A stretch of DNA of 64,000 nucleotides from Laetiporus sulphureus 93-53 (GCF_001632365.1 NW_024468511.1:748694-812693); one strand, 5' to 3'. Counted from the stretch's first letter, positions 23,420 through 35,282 are shown. Notes: a model not told the origin generated them from the sequence alone. A program made the numbers and translations.

Positions 23420-24785
23420 TCAGAAGGTTGGAATGTAGTCATGTATCCTGTCCCGCGCATCCTGCGCAATACATTCCGCAATCCACGTCAAGCTTCGGAT
23501 CTCTTGCTCCTTCAGCTTGATATACGCGTAGAATACGCCATATTGGAATTGCTGCAGGAAAGCCAACTTATTCAGGTGGACCTCATATGCGAAGAAACGA
23601 TCCTCCATCTCCGCCGGTGCTCCTGCGTCCCCGAAGCTATCGCTAAAATCTCCGAGCAAGTGTGCAGTGCTGTCGTTCCCATTGGCACCATTTGGTGCGC
23701 GTCCGGAGCCTCCTGGTGATGACTCGAAGAACGCACGGTACTCCATGACACCGTCGCATGCCTGGCGGACCTGGTCGACGTCATCCGCGCGAGCGAGCGC
23801 GTTATTGCCCGCAGGGAAGAGTCGGCCGAAGGCGGGGAAGAGCTTCGCGCGGGACTCTTTGGAAAGTCCGGTGCCAAAGGAGTTGATAGTGATGTTTATG
23901 GAGCGGCGGTCGGCCTCGAAGGCAAGGGTCCGCTGCATGACTTCGGCAGTGGGCCCGCCGAGCTTCTCGCAGAAGGCATAGAAGTCCTCAAGGTAAGCCT
24001 TATAGAGCGTGTTGCGGATGATCTCGATGTTGAGGTCGTCGAGGTCGGCCGCGCTGAGGCAGTCGCGGAAGTAGGGGGCTGGTCGATTAGAGCATGCATA
24101 TAAGCAACTGAGAGGTTATAGAGACGAAATGTACCTTACCAAGTGGGGTTTCGACGAGTGCGGTTCGATAGAGCTCCTCCACATTCGTTGCAACACAGAG
24201 TGCTGGAAGGGTCTCAAACACTCCTAACGGGTGACATCGCTCAAGGAGTTCCTGGGTGTTTCGTTCGTGCAGCGTGCCTGTGATGAGCAAGATGACATTG
24301 TCAATCATGTATGCATACCTGAGGGCAATCGAGCGTCATTCTAGTCCTCGGTGTACTCCAGCATATGTACGCACGTTATGTAGTCAAAGAACTTGGACAG
24401 AGGCTCGACGGAATTGCTACGGAGGAAGTTGAACTGGTCAACGAGGAGTTGCGTGGCTTTGTCGGCAATGGTTGACGTCGAGATAGGCAGCGGCTCATTC
24501 GCGAGGAAAGTCCCGTAGTCAGTCGCAGATAACTGCGTACGGAAGTCTACACATAACCATGTCATCGAGACAATACTATACCACTGAAACTAGCAGACGC
24601 ACCTTCAATCGTCTCGCACTGTGTCAGGTTATTATACTGCGTCTGAGTGAGGAGTCCCGCCTTGTATCCCCTGACGATACCTTCGAGGAAGCCGGCATTC
24701 ACCTGCAACCATCCCCCTGCGTAAGTTGAGTACGTTAGCAACGCGTACGATGCTGCAAGCTCACGTTAAAGAAGAGGGCCTCCAT
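23420..24785 (-). CDS. VMA6: V-type H+-ATPase subunit d
   Basis: Subunit d of the V0 sector, the collar that couples the central rotor to the proteolipid ring in vacuolar and endosomal proton pumping. Five exons join in phase: 24785-24765, 24702-24603, 24546-24375, 24318-24140 and 24078-23420, giving 376 residues (yeast Vma6 is 345). Diagnostic segments are [20 protein letters not shown] at the start, [87 protein letters not shown] and the C-terminal [18 protein letters not shown] ending in DYIPTF. A Gly/Ser-rich insertion ([18 protein letters not shown]) near residue 290 explains the extra length. The first exon has only 21 coding bases. Confidence 0.95.
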
Positions 24786-25100
24786 GTCGATGTTTAACAG
24801 GCGATACTGTCGAATGTCTCCAAGCTCAATCAGGCGCGCGCGTCAAATCAATACATGCAAGATTCCCACACTTATAAACCTGCTAGTGTCGCTTTACTCC
24901 GAATAAGAGGCTGGAGCATGCCCGAGCCTGCGCCGTTACCATCATGTTTCAACTCCGCATTCCCATTCCTTCGTCTGTTAACGTAGTCGCGCATCACGGC
25001 GGGAGACGAGTGTCGAACCACAGGATCTCTTCTTGCTAGATTCTGGGTAGACCTTGCAGCTGTCGCTTTCTTACTACGCGATCTCGCAACACCTCATGTG

Positions 25101-26451
25101 ATGGCGAACATTCCGATCACATCGAAGAAGTCGACAAAGTTATATATTCCCCATCCTCATGAGGAGACCGGCTCCATAGCAGGCGTGCTGGAGCAGCTCT
25201 CTCCCGGAGAGTCCACGCACGGGCGGAGGATTGCTCTGGTACGCATGGAATGCTGTCGCTCGTGTACGCGTATAGTTGATACGACCACAACAAGATCATG
25301 CACGGTACCATGGGGTCAATATTCAAGTAGATTTTGTGAAATTTAGTGCTAACAAGACATGCAGACATAAAGACTATCTCTTTCAGAAGCGGCTTGCGCT
25401 CCGGTTCCCTGTAGATTCGTTCCGCTTCGACTTCCGGTTCGTTACCTATAGCATGCGACTATCTGCCGGCCTCTTGATGTCTTCATTGCATAGGGCCAAT
25501 TTTGAATCACCAGGGACATTTTCGTTTGGCAAAATCGAGCTTGAAGTAATCGACCTCCACGTCGTCGCGGATTACCTGATGAAGCAATACGGATACGTCA
25601 TTGATCTGCTCGTAGGACATTCGAAGGGTAGCGTCGTTGCTATGCTATGGCTATGCACGTACCCGAAGTCGGAGACCGGAAGCGTGAGGGGCTACGTGAA
25701 CGTCAGTGGGCGATATAGGGTGGAGGTGAATGCAGAGTCGCCGCCACAATATTATCGGAACTTATCCTATGCCTTCTGCCATCTAGAAAATGTATGGTAC
25801 GTTGCGTCTCTCGTGCTGAACGCGCCACTTTATCATATCGCTGCTTCCATTGAAGACCAAATGCGTAAGCCGGAGAATCAGCAACAGCTTGCAGCGCAGG
25901 GATTTTATGAGCTTAAAGCAACCGTTGCTCGCAAGCCAGTCGTCCACAGGTGCATGCACGGCCTCGTTGAATATGATTGAGATACAATAGCTCATAGCTC
26001 ACGGGTAGAATCACCGAACAGGACCATCACGAATTTGCCGGCATCGACACGACGATTGTATGGAATCGCTTCCCTAAGGAAATTCACGTCCTTACCATGC
26101 ATGGTCTGAGGGACACCGTAGTCCCACCGTGAGTGCCCTGGGAATCAACTCACGCCTCCGAGCATTCTGATCAATGCCTCTCGGTAGATATGATGCCATT
26201 ATCTACGCGGAGGCATATTCTTCTCGGACAGAAGGCACGCACAACTTATACATCGTAGACGAGGCAGACCATAACTTCACCGGGGTGCGTTCCGATCAGT
26301 CTCCTGGAGCAGGATAATTCTGACCCATCGGGCACTGCGCTGACAGATGGCTGACCATGTGGCTGCGACGATTCTCCAATGGGTTAGTCTGCTCGACCGG
26401 AACGAGCTCAAGACTGGGATCTGGCCGTCAGGGTTGAAACCGAAACTATGA
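25101..26451 (+). CDS. Alpha/beta hydrolase (serine hydrolase)
   Basis: Cytosolic alpha/beta-hydrolase-fold enzyme of the acylglycerol lipase/S33-like group common in fungi. Nine exons join in phase: 25101-25238, 25295-25314, 25365-25436, 25494-25719, 25787-25796, 25856-25949, 26009-26128, 26188-26284 and 26347-26451, giving 293 residues. The oxyanion strand reads IMHGTMGHKDY, the nucleophile elbow GHSKG places Ser at 120, the acid Asp lies in HGLRDTVVP, and the catalytic His in EADHNFTG, so the triad is complete. The fifth exon is 10 nt and supplies KMY plus one base, joining SGRYR to DQMRKPEN; this join is the least certain. A short intron after VVHR uses the acceptor CGGGTAG. Substrate is unknown. 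Confidence 0.82.
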
Positions 26452-26795
26452 GGTTCTGTTGTCCATATACCTTCTGAGCAAGCATCTATGTGGCGCAACT
26501 CTCAGATCGCATCGGCGGATTATAGAACGATTTCAGAGACCACTACGTATATGCTGGCTTTCGTGACTTTGAGGCGCACGAGGGGCATCCATTGGCATAG
26601 AGCTCTCTCACCGGCAATCTTCCTATCTATGTCCAATCCTATATCGCTTCCAAGTAGAGAGAATAACACTCGCAGTTTATGTCACTACATTATCGGCGTG
26701 CGGATGATGAGGAACGTCAATCCTTTTTTCCTCTGGCCGCCACATTCATGATGCGGGATGCTGTTGCTTTGCCACCATCGATGGTCTGTTGAACG
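26452..26795. other. Intergenic between convergent genes
   Basis: Shared 3' flank of the alpha/beta hydrolase and the minus-strand gene ending at 26796. Nothing else recognised. Confidence 0.5.
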
Positions 26796-28098
26796 CTAAT
26801 TCGACGCATCTCTCTTCTCCCGCTTCCTCTTTTCCCAGTTTCGGTCAAAGGTGCCGGCAACATCCATCTCGTCTTTGACTGCGATGGTGAGAGCGTGCAC
26901 TTCCTCTGCAGACATGGTGAAGAGTACAGACTCCCAGGGTAAGACGACGTGCGGTCCTGCAGTGCCATTTTCGTCGTCCTCGGAAGCGATGGTGGTATGC
27001 AGAAGGCTATTCGACGCCTGAGGATGGGCAGATCCAGCCGCCAGTCGCTCGCGCACTGTGTCCATCAGCCACTTCACTGGCATCCCCTTCAGCCCCGTCC
27101 ATTCCTCCACGAGCTTGCCTGCAAAAATCTTCCTTGCATGCGCCTTCATGAGGGACGCATTGATAAGGGCGTCGTGTTCCGCTTTCTTGCCGAAAAAGCG
27201 TAACACATCGTCCGTCGAGACAGTCGTCTGGGACGGCATCTGTGTTTCTGACTCGACCCGCTCGAGGGTGTATTCGAGGAAGCGCTGGTACATCGAACGA
27301 GCGGCGCGCTGTTTTGCCCCAGCAACATAGTTTTGCTCCGCCCGCACGGCCTTCTGCACATCGAACAGGCGAGAGCTCGCCGCCCAGTCAAAGACCTCTC
27401 GCTCGGTAGTGAATCCTTCAGCCCACCTATCCCTCGACAATCCATAGAAGGCAAGAATATCGTTGAGAGAGAATGAGAGAAAGAAGGTTGTTGGAGGTTT
27501 TGTGGGCAACGGGCGCAAAAGCTAGACGTAGAAAATACGGTTGGCAGGCCCACGCCAACGCAAACCACAGAGAATAACGTAGAATGCGTACCTTCAACCC
27601 ATGCGGGCTGAGTGTGAGACCCACTCCTCGGGCGAATAAGCTCAGGATCATGCCCATATCTCCGTATGAATGCAAGAATACCGTGCGCTCCCACTCATAT
27701 TCATCCGCGCACACGTTCACGTCTATTTGATGGAAGATCTCGATGCGAGCCTCGCTCCTCGCATCGAGTTCATGAGGTCGTGCATTCTCGGCATCACGAT
27801 CGACGGCAGTGGCTGGGACTGCAAAGTGACTCGTACGATTGCCCTCGAACGGTATGCTATGCACTGCACCGAGTGCACTCTTCACCATCTCCAGAGTCAC
27901 GTCTGCTCGTGGACGCGACACGACGAAGTCGAGGTCCCCGTAGTCCACTTTTCCCGGGGCTTCAGCTGGAACCGCGGCCAATTCATACATGTCCTCGATG
28001 CGAGGCATCAGGCTGGCTTTTAGAGACTTGTAGAGATGAGGTGTCATGCGCGGAAAGGAAGTATCAGGTAGTATTTGGCGGAATGCGTTCCCTCCCAT
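26796..28098 (-). CDS. Uncharacterised protein with nucleotidyltransferase-like motifs
   Basis: Two exons, 28098-27592 and 27521-26796, give 410 residues. I do not recognise a named family. Near the N-terminus it begins MGGNAF, followed by DYGDLDFVVSRP (near residues 52-63) and later FHQIDVNVC (about 120-128). A Gly-rich start, a D-x-D on one strand and a single Asp on a later strand match the general pattern hG[GS]...[DE]h[DE]h...h[DE]h of the nucleotidyltransferase fold. The C-terminal half is predicted mostly helical (KQRAARSMYQRFLEYTLERV, then FFGKKAEHDALINASL) with a charged end (NWEKRKREKRDAS). The ATG at 28098 is the only upstream start in frame. Function is inferred only from these motifs; it could be an inactive or RNA-directed enzyme. 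Confidence 0.7.
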
Positions 28099-28341
28099 GC
28101 TGTTTCAGAACGTATGCGACGATGACTGATGCGGTGCCGTGGAGAGAAGACAGAGACAGCGCAGCTGCAGGAGCTCAGCAATGAGGGCATGATGTGAATG
28201 TATGAGTGATGAGAGAAGCAAAGGATGGATCGAGCGTTCCCGCCTTCCAACCTGGGCCTTGCCACAGCCTCCCGTCCTCATCGTCCTTAACCTCTGTATC
28301 GTCTATTGCTACCCACGTTGAAGCGTCATTGATACCTCCTC

Positions 28342-29080
28342 ATGTCCAAATTCGCCCCTCATCGTCGCTCTGCTAATGCCCCACGTGCTACGTCCTCCAC
28401 TATCTGCCAGAAATGCCTTCAAACAGGTGAGCAGACAGTTCACTAGCTACGCCTCTCCGCGATCTCAAGTAGGCTTTGGTTTTCAGGCCATTTTACGTAC
28501 GAATGCAAGTCTTCGCGTCCTTACGTAGCGCGTCCTTCGCGGACACAGCAACTCGAGAATCCCAACCTGCTTACGAAATTGAAGACTGAGGACAAGCCAT
28601 CCATTGAGGTGCCCGAGGAGTTTAGGAGCAAGTGAGTGCTATCGCAGTCCTTCACCACGTATCTATGACCGACGCACATCGCTACAGGACCGGCACTGCC
28701 GACCGAATCTTGGAAGCTAAGGAGAAGGAGCGTGCTAAGGGTGCTCCTTCCACTGATGCTCAAGCAGCTTCCACCAAGGGCAAGAAACGAACCCGGTGTG
28801 TCTGCTTCTACTCTTTCACGCTGTTTTTAAGTGATTGACCACTGATAACAACAGCGCATCATCGAGTTCTGAAAGCTCTAGTAGCGATTCAGACTCGGAT
28901 TCGGGTTCGAGTTCGAGCTCGAGCTCTTCCTCCGAGTCGGGGAGCTCTTCCGGTTCTGACTCTGATTCGAGGTCGAACTCGCCGACTAGCGCCGATTCGG
29001 TCAGAGGAAGAGGCAGGAACTATCGATCAGGAAGCAGCAGCAGCAGCAGTCCGAGCAAAAGTCGAAGACGGTATCAGTGA
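28342..29080 (+). CDS. ZCCHC10-like zinc-knuckle protein
   Basis: Small nuclear-type protein with one CCHC zinc knuckle. Four exons join in phase: 28342-28426, 28487-28631, 28688-28795 and 28855-29080, giving 187 residues. The knuckle CQKCLQTGHFTYECK (residues ~22-36) spans the first intron, and is followed by SSRPYVARPSRTQQLENP, the conserved block that defines ZCCHC10 proteins. The last third is almost pure Ser/Asp/Glu with a basic Ser-Arg end (SPSKSRRRYQ), typical of splicing-associated proteins. The exact role of the family is not established; RNA binding is inferred from the knuckle and the SR-like tail. Confidence 0.85.
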
Positions 29081-29247
29081 CGACTGCCCCGATATGAAAG
29101 TGGACGTTCTTTGCCTGTTCGCGTTGAGCACCGATACCTAATGCTCTGTCTTGACGATATGTATCACTAGGATTGCACTTCATGCGAGAACGTATGATGT
29201 AGTGTGCAATGGTATCAGATTGCAGTGAATCTCGTCTGACTGAATAA

Positions 29248-30094
29248 CTAATATATACAACGCGGTGCCTCCGACGCTCGTGAATTCATGATGAGAGCCA
29301 CAATGAGCCTACGAGGAGCCGTCAGCTCGCGTGAGCGATGGAATGAGATAATGACGCACCCATATAATCCCAGCACCTCTCCAAATATCAGGATCAGCAC
29401 CATCGTCACAAAAACCTTTGACTCGTATACGTAGGCTCGCACGCACTACCAGGAAGGAATAGTCAATGTCCAATTCTTCGATGCATACATACATAACAAA
29501 CGTACCGCATCGCCCACGAAACCAATTGCATATCCTGCCGCTAACCCCGTGAATCCACACGCTAGACCGGCACCCAGGTGTACGAATCCGGCATATAAAG
29601 AGTAGTCTGTCGGCTTGACTGCCAGGTAGAATGACTGAGAACAGCGGCCACAGATTCAAGGTTGAGCAACTCACGTCCACCTGCTATGAGCACGGATACG
29701 ACCAGACCATACACAGCGATGATTCCAGACATGACGACCGGAATGAGAGACTGTACTGGACGCTCAGCTGGCAGACGAACTGTGCAACTGAGGAGAACGA
29801 ACCTTCATGATTAATTCGGGTTTGAACGTGCCCAGCCCTGCAATCCCAATTCCCGACTTGGACGTCCCAAACGCTGCGCCCACAGCTTACACCGCACAGC
29901 GAGCAATGAAGGCATACACGCATCAATGAACTGTTCTTCTAACGGTGCGCTGCAGTCGAGACTCACTACTGAATATCATCTGCAGGAATGCATTCATGTC
30001 AAATGAGATCCCAGGCTCTGGGGTTCAATGTACTCACCGCTGCGCCGACGCCTGCAAAACCAAAGAATGGCGCATATGGTGGACAGAGCGACAT
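29248..30094 (-). CDS. VMA3: V-type H+-ATPase proteolipid subunit c
   Basis: Proteolipid that forms the rotating c-ring of the V0 sector in the vacuolar membrane. Seven exons join in phase: 30094-30038, 29979-29967, 29885-29803, 29750-29675, 29618-29506, 29445-29360 and 29308-29248, giving 162 residues (yeast Vma3 is 160). Landmarks are [75 protein letters not shown] and [13 protein letters not shown]. The proton-carrying glutamate falls at residue 137, the same number as in yeast. Exon 2 is 13 nt. Four transmembrane helices are evident. Another V0 subunit gene (VMA6) lies 4.5 kb away on the same strand. Confidence 0.95.
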
Positions 30095-30343
30095 TGTGGA
30101 TGAACAACAGCGATGTGGAGGTAACTTCGAGCCAGTGCCAGCGCTTAGACTTAGACTTAGGGTATAGTACTCAGAAAGGAAGGTGCTTAGCCACTGGGGA
30201 GCTACAGTACTAGTGCGGCCACAACAGTGTTTTCGAGCTTTTGCATAACGGGTAACATTACGCGAAAATACATCAAACAACAGGCAATTGTCTGATGCGA
30301 ATATGTGGAACGTATTAGAGGCCTTATCCTGCGCAAGTCCAAG

Positions 30344-30751
30344 TCACTGAGAAACGATATGACTTTGGGCTTGCGCGAGCATCGTTTCCAAATCGCTGTG
30401 CGTCGGTACGGTCACAGCAAACCCACCCTCCTGCAATGCAGCCAATCCTTCAAGCACCCATTGATGACAGCACCAACTGATATTACCTCTCTGGATAGGC
30501 ACAGCCCGCAAGGTCTCCAGGATCTCCGCATGCCTGTCTGCGTCGACGCTCCCGAGTGTGACCTGCCCCATGCAGCTCTGCAGCTCTTCAAGTACGACTT
30601 CTTCCGCCTTGAACTCATATGTTTTCGTAGAGCCCGAGATCTGATACTCAAACGCACGTCCTTCGGCTGTGGGAACGAGAATGGACCAGTGCTTTGCTCC
30701 TTTGAGGAGCGGGTGGCCGAAATGAGCAACAGACAGTGAAGTACTAGGCAT
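30344..30751 (-). CDS. Small uncharacterised protein (135 aa)
   Basis: Single exon, 135 residues. Not a named family that I can assign with certainty, but similar small proteins with H-W-(S/A)-I-(L/V) near the start and W-x-C-x-x-W-V-L-x-(A/G)-L near the end occur in many copies in Agaricomycetes. Here these are KHWSILVP (residues ~19-26) and WCCHQWVLEGL (~91-101). A His early and a Cys late, between predicted strands, is the order seen in circularly permuted papain-like folds (LRAT/PPPDE type), so a thiol hydrolase is conceivable; that is speculation. No signal peptide or transmembrane helix is present. The start at 30751 is supported by the compact size and good composition. Confidence 0.6.
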   Translation of the reverse strand: MPSTSLSVAHFGHPLLKGAKHWSILVPTAEGRAFEYQISGSTKTYEFKAEEVVLEELQSCMGQVTLGSVDADRHAEILETLRAVPIQRGNISWCCHQWVLEGLAALQEGGFAVTVPTHSDLETMLAQAQSHIVSQ

Positions 30752-31756
30752 TGAGAGCGAAAACGCTGGGACGTGACCTGGATTAAAGGGCTATCAACAA
30801 CCAAGCACGGCATCACCGTAGGAACCGACATACTGTGGATGCGAGAAGAGCTCCCCGTCTCTTGGGTAAGAAGACTCATGCCCTTTTCAAGCAGATATCC
30901 TTATGGCATGCGACGTGGTAATTCGTCAAAGATGCATTTGTGCATCACAGGGTCAGTGTCGGCTGGACGTTGATCGTCAAGAAGTTCGGAAGGAAAGTAG
31001 TGGCAATAGAGTTTCAGGGGTGTCCGCCCGACTACGGGCACCAGTTTGATAGACGATGTGTGCACGCACTTACTCGTCCCTTCTTTACTTTACGTGAGCC
31101 ATGTGATGCATATCAATGCAGCATGAGATCCGGCTTGATCGCTGGTCTGAGATCTAAAACAACCACTTGCCGGATATCAGATGGCTCTAACGGAGACACC
31201 AAAGCATATTGGGCGCTGCACTTCATGTGCGCGCGAAGTGTTAAGGATGCAGCGGAAAGAGATTGCGGGAGGCGTCTGCGAGGTTCTCTAAAAAATTGCC
31301 ATCACGGAGCGTCGCTTCTCTAAGCGGCGACGCTACATGGAGAACTCGCTTACAGTTGACGAATGAGCAGCGTCGAGCTGCACGGCTGTTGATTGTAGAA
31401 TTGTTCCGGGCGTATGATTCGTGAATGCGCAGGATAGTCGCAGAGTCAGTTGACAGGCATAGACCGTGATGAGGTCCGCACCAACGCGACATTTTGGTAT
31501 GCTTTCCACGGCACCTCTGGAAGATACGTCACTGTGGATCGCTGGACACGCACAGTACGGATAGACACATATTTACGTGGCCATCCGGCATTGTCGCACG
31601 AGTCAGAGCGGAGAGCATGAAATTCTTGTAGAAGCCAGTTTTGACCGTTGATAGTACGGCATAACGTACTGGCCGTCTGGGATACCAATTTGCGCATTGG
31701 AAGAATGGACGTGATACGCAGGACATGCCGTATTGAGAGCAAAAAGAACGACGACA
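30752..31756. other. Intergenic, no gene recognised
   Basis: About 1 kb between the small protein and the L6 gene. Open frames up to 127 codons are present but look like chance. A small hairpin (AGCGTCGC...GCGACGCT) lies near 31306-31332. Confidence 0.45.
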
Positions 31757-32471
31757 CTACTTCTTCTTGACCGTTTTGATCCTGATCACCTCGTCACCAA
31801 CGAAGATCCCCTGAGGCGGACACACCGTCATTTTTTTGAAACACAGCTTGTACAGAAATGCAAGTACATACCTTGCCCTTATACGGTTCTGGTTTTCTCC
31901 ACCTCCTGATGTCGGCCGCAAACTGCCCCACCTGGTATTTGTCGATACAGCTGAGAATGATTTTCGTCGGCTGCGGCACTTCCGCCTTGATATTCTCCGG
32001 CACCGCTATATACACGACGTGCGAGTAACCAAGCTTCATGCTGAGTCTTTGACCACTACGGCCGTCGCCCTTTCCGCGCGGATCTTCCTCCAGAGCGGCA
32101 CGATAGCCGACGCCGACCAAATTCAGAGGCACCTTGAATCCCTCCGATGTGCCCACTATGGCATTGGAGATGAACGTGCGGGTGGTGCCCCACATGGATC
32201 GCTGTTTCTTCTCAGAGGAGTCATCCACGGTCACAGCAACAGTGTTTGGATCTTGAAATGTGAGTTGGACGAAGGGATGAAGGTGAACTGTTGTCGTGCC
32301 GAGCGGTCCTTGCACGGACAGCGCGGTGGGAGAGGGTGTCAACGTCACACCAGGTGGGATTTTTATCGGGACCTTCCCAATGTTGGAGATGTGAGCATCA
32401 CAGGTCACTGCTGATGAACTGAAAGACCTAAGGGATGGGAAGAAATGTCGGATGCCCTGCCGGAGGACCAT
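31757..32471 (-). CDS. Mitochondrial ribosomal protein L6 (bL6/uL6 family)
   Basis: Large-subunit mitoribosomal protein. Two exons, 32471-31872 and 31810-31757, give 217 residues. The N-terminus MVLRQGIRHFFPSLRSFSSS is rich in Arg, Phe and Ser without acidic residues, as expected for a mitochondrial import signal. The mature part begins SNIGKVPIKIPPGVTL; later segments are FKVPLNLVGVGYRA, LGYSHVVYIAVPENI, and the family signature [26 protein letters not shown], which is split by the intron after the Lys. The C-terminus is Lys-rich (IKTVKKK). Cytosolic L9 is ruled out by the bacterial-type [11 protein letters not shown] ending and the presequence. Confidence 0.93.
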
Positions 32472-33340
32472 GGCTGCAGCGTTCAGGTTCAGGTCGGTGT
32501 GCCAGCGCTAACTGTGTTGTCACAGAGCAACGTGACCGTGATGCTCGCGTCCTTGGTCTGTTGCAGCAGAACGCAAATGCAGCTGCAGACCTGTCCCGCA
32601 AAAGCATGAGTGATACTATGCGGCAGTATTCAGTGGCGATTGATCAAAATATGCCCTCCTCTTCTTCCAGACGCAGCACATTCATCACTCAACGTACGAT
32701 TGGAAAGTACACACTAGGCATCCCCATATTTATGATGCCACCAGTTTTCATGCAAGCTATATTCTCTCATACTCGCCGTACAAGCATTGGCAAAAATAAA
32801 TTGCTCCTCACCGAGCTCTGCAAATGGATCAGAGTGGTGGATATCCGTTCTCAACGACACACGATTGCGTTGGAGTGTCCGATGCTATGGAGATGCATTG
32901 CGGTAACATGAAACATGGACCGGTCGGAGGAGGTTCTCACTGCGTGCGAAGGGTGGCTCCCACTAGGCTGGTTGTTCCATCGGCGTGGAGTCCGGAGTGG
33001 GAACTGCCACGGCTAATCGTATCCGCGCCATGACAGTGTGTAGTACGCCAGCATTGTACACACATGTGTATGGTCCTTTGATGACTACAGACTTGAGTTC
33101 GACGACATCAGCTCTGTAGACCATGTAACATGGTACTGGCTGTGATGTAAGGGAACTTTAAGCTGAAAGTTCAAGTGCGACCAGCGTCCATCAGGCATCC
33201 TATTAGTAGCACCGGAAGATAGAGGTGGCAGGATGTAGAGTTAGGATACTGCAGTCCTCCCAGCACAGGGCAGCAATACACACATGGCGCGACTCCTCGC
33301 GCGTTCACTTACTAGTTCCTATCATGCATCTCATCATAGT
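32472..33340. other. Intergenic between the L6 start and the Arc1 3' end
   Basis: No coding signal was recognised. The right-hand end is the 3' flank of the Arc1-like gene. Confidence 0.45.
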
Positions 33341-34979
33341 CTATGATAGAGATGCGCCAACCAAAGTTGGTGCAACGCACAAACCATCTTTTGTGCGTAC
33401 TCTGTGGACGCTCTTCGTGACGGGGTTTACCCATGCTGCCTCCCTGGTCTCCAAAGTGACGAAACCTACAATGCATCTATCGTGACTTGGTCAAAGCCGA
33501 AAAGTGAACAGCGTACCTGGCTGGACGGTCTCGAAAATCTTCTTCTTCGGGTTGAGTTGCGGAAGCGGCGTCGCGTCTGAATAGCTGTGCATGAGAGACA
33601 GCTGAGTGGCAGTGGTATAAACGCCTACTCTCGAAGTCTGGACCTTCGAAATAGACGCGTTCACCAGGTTTTGAGTTCGGTGGAGGTTGGATAAGCTCGA
33701 TACCACCCTCTTTGCCATCTTTCGACGTTGCCTGCAGAACGGTGATCAGGAATGATCAATGCCTCTCAAACGTACGCCTCACACATAGAACCATGGCGAA
33801 GCTCTTCACACCTCGCATGTTCGCAGGCTTGAGGTTGCACTATTAAGGAAGCTGTGAATACCCAGTGAGCCAGGATGCGACATGAGTCATCGTACCACGC
33901 CGACAAGGTACTTGTCTCGCATCTGCTCGATGGGGATGTAGTGTACGAGCCCGGAAACCACTGTTCGTGGGCCCTCCTCCTCACCAAAGTCGATTTGCTG
34001 TGAGATGGACGATCGATCACAACGTAGAAAGCACACATGACATAGTTCGCACCTCGACATAGAGACCATCTGCATCAGGATGTTTCTTGACTGTCGGAAC
34101 AACTGTGAGCATGAAAGCGACCGCTCAACGTGCATCGGGACATACTGTCGACGATGTGCCCAACACGCAAGTCGATCATAGAGGGAACGGGCTCGCCAGA
34201 TCCCTCATCAGCCTTGTTGCCACCACCGGCCGCCTTCTTCTTTCCTCCCTCAGCAGCCTCCGTAGGCTTCTTCTCCTTCTTCTCCTTTTTTGGCACCTTA
34301 GCTTCAGTAGCAGCGGCTTCCGCGTTCTTCTCTGCTGCCACAGGCGCGTCCTTGGTCTTTGTGCTCTTCCCAGCGACGGCAGTAGGGGTGGCGTCCGACG
34401 AGGGAGCAGGCGCCTTGTCCTTCTTCTTGGGCGCATCGGGCTTCCGCTCGAGGTGAGGTGCGTTCTCAAGGTCGAATGTCACGACCGAGAATGCAGGAGC
34501 GAGGGTGGAGGCAGCGTGGCGAACTTGCGGTCGTGATTGAATATGATCAAAGTAGCGAGTGAGGGAAGGGAAGGAGTAGTACTGGGCGGGCTGAAATTGC
34601 GACTGAAACGCGCCGATTCCGACAAAGTCCACGTCATAGGAGATCCACTAAACTCACATATACCGGATGCAGAGCGCCGTAAAGCGCGGTGTCGGCCACC
34701 GTGTAGTAGTTGCTCACGAGATATGTCCGGGGTGTGAGTTGCCTATCGAGGTCCTGCGCACGCCATGAGATCTAGCGCAACTGAGCAGCTATCGCACTTA
34801 CTTACCTTCAGGGTTTGCGGCTTAACGATCTCTCCTTCTACGATTTTCTCGATCCACTCTGCGACAAGAGTCTTGTCTTTCTCGTCCTTGCCGAAGTCTT
34901 TGCTGCCATCCGAGACGGACTGTTCGACCAGATTTCGGAGCGACACGGGCAGTTTGGTGATGGTGGTTAGAGATGCCAT
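33341..34979 (-). CDS. Arc1/AIMP1-like tRNA-binding protein (EMAPII domain)
   Basis: Cofactor that gathers aminoacyl-tRNA synthetases and delivers tRNA, as yeast Arc1 does for the Met and Glu enzymes. Exons recognised on the minus strand: 34979-34806, 34753-34664, about 34609-34146, 34102-34053, 33997-33896 and further exons down to the TAG at 33341. The first ~130 residues are a GST-like helical domain (LTPRTYLVSNYYTVADTALY). A Lys/Ala/Glu-rich linker follows (KVPKKEKKEKKPTEAAEGG). The C-terminal OB-fold reads SMIDLRVGHIVD, KKHPDADGLYVEQIDFGEE, RTVVSGLVHYIP, CNLKPANMRGVKSFAMVLCA, and ATPLPQLNPKKKIFETVQPG. All are hallmark EMAPII segments. The third exon start is uncertain by a few codons. 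Confidence 0.88.
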
Positions 34980-35282
34980 TGTTCTACGGAATATCAGATG
35001 AGATGGACGGAACAGATACAATCCGTGCAGTATTGGTCGAGTCAAGAAGGACATTCTATCCTCGATGGCTCCCACGTGCGGCCACGAGCGCCGGTCTCAA
35101 TCCTTGCTCAATCCTTGCTTGGACTCTTTGCAACGAACGCATTATAGATCGGATAAATTGATGCTACAAGCAATACAAACGAGCGCCACGATACTTCGAA
35201 AGCCAGAGACCGACATGCAGAGCAGAACTGAATTGACAAGAATGTGGACCCGCAAGGAAGACCGCATGGGATGGAAGGTAAA
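34980..35282. other. Intergenic, promoter side of the Arc1-like gene
   Basis: About 300 bp between the Arc1-like start and the 3' end of the histone-fold gene. No distinct element was recognised. Confidence 0.4.

Noticed and set aside
28855..29060. Simple-sequence repeat
   Set aside because: It is the coding Ser/Asp-rich tail of the ZCCHC10-like protein, in frame to the stop.
34087..34536. Plus-strand frame of 149 codons, Leu-rich
   Set aside because: Antisense shadow of the Lys/Ala-rich linker of the Arc1-like protein.
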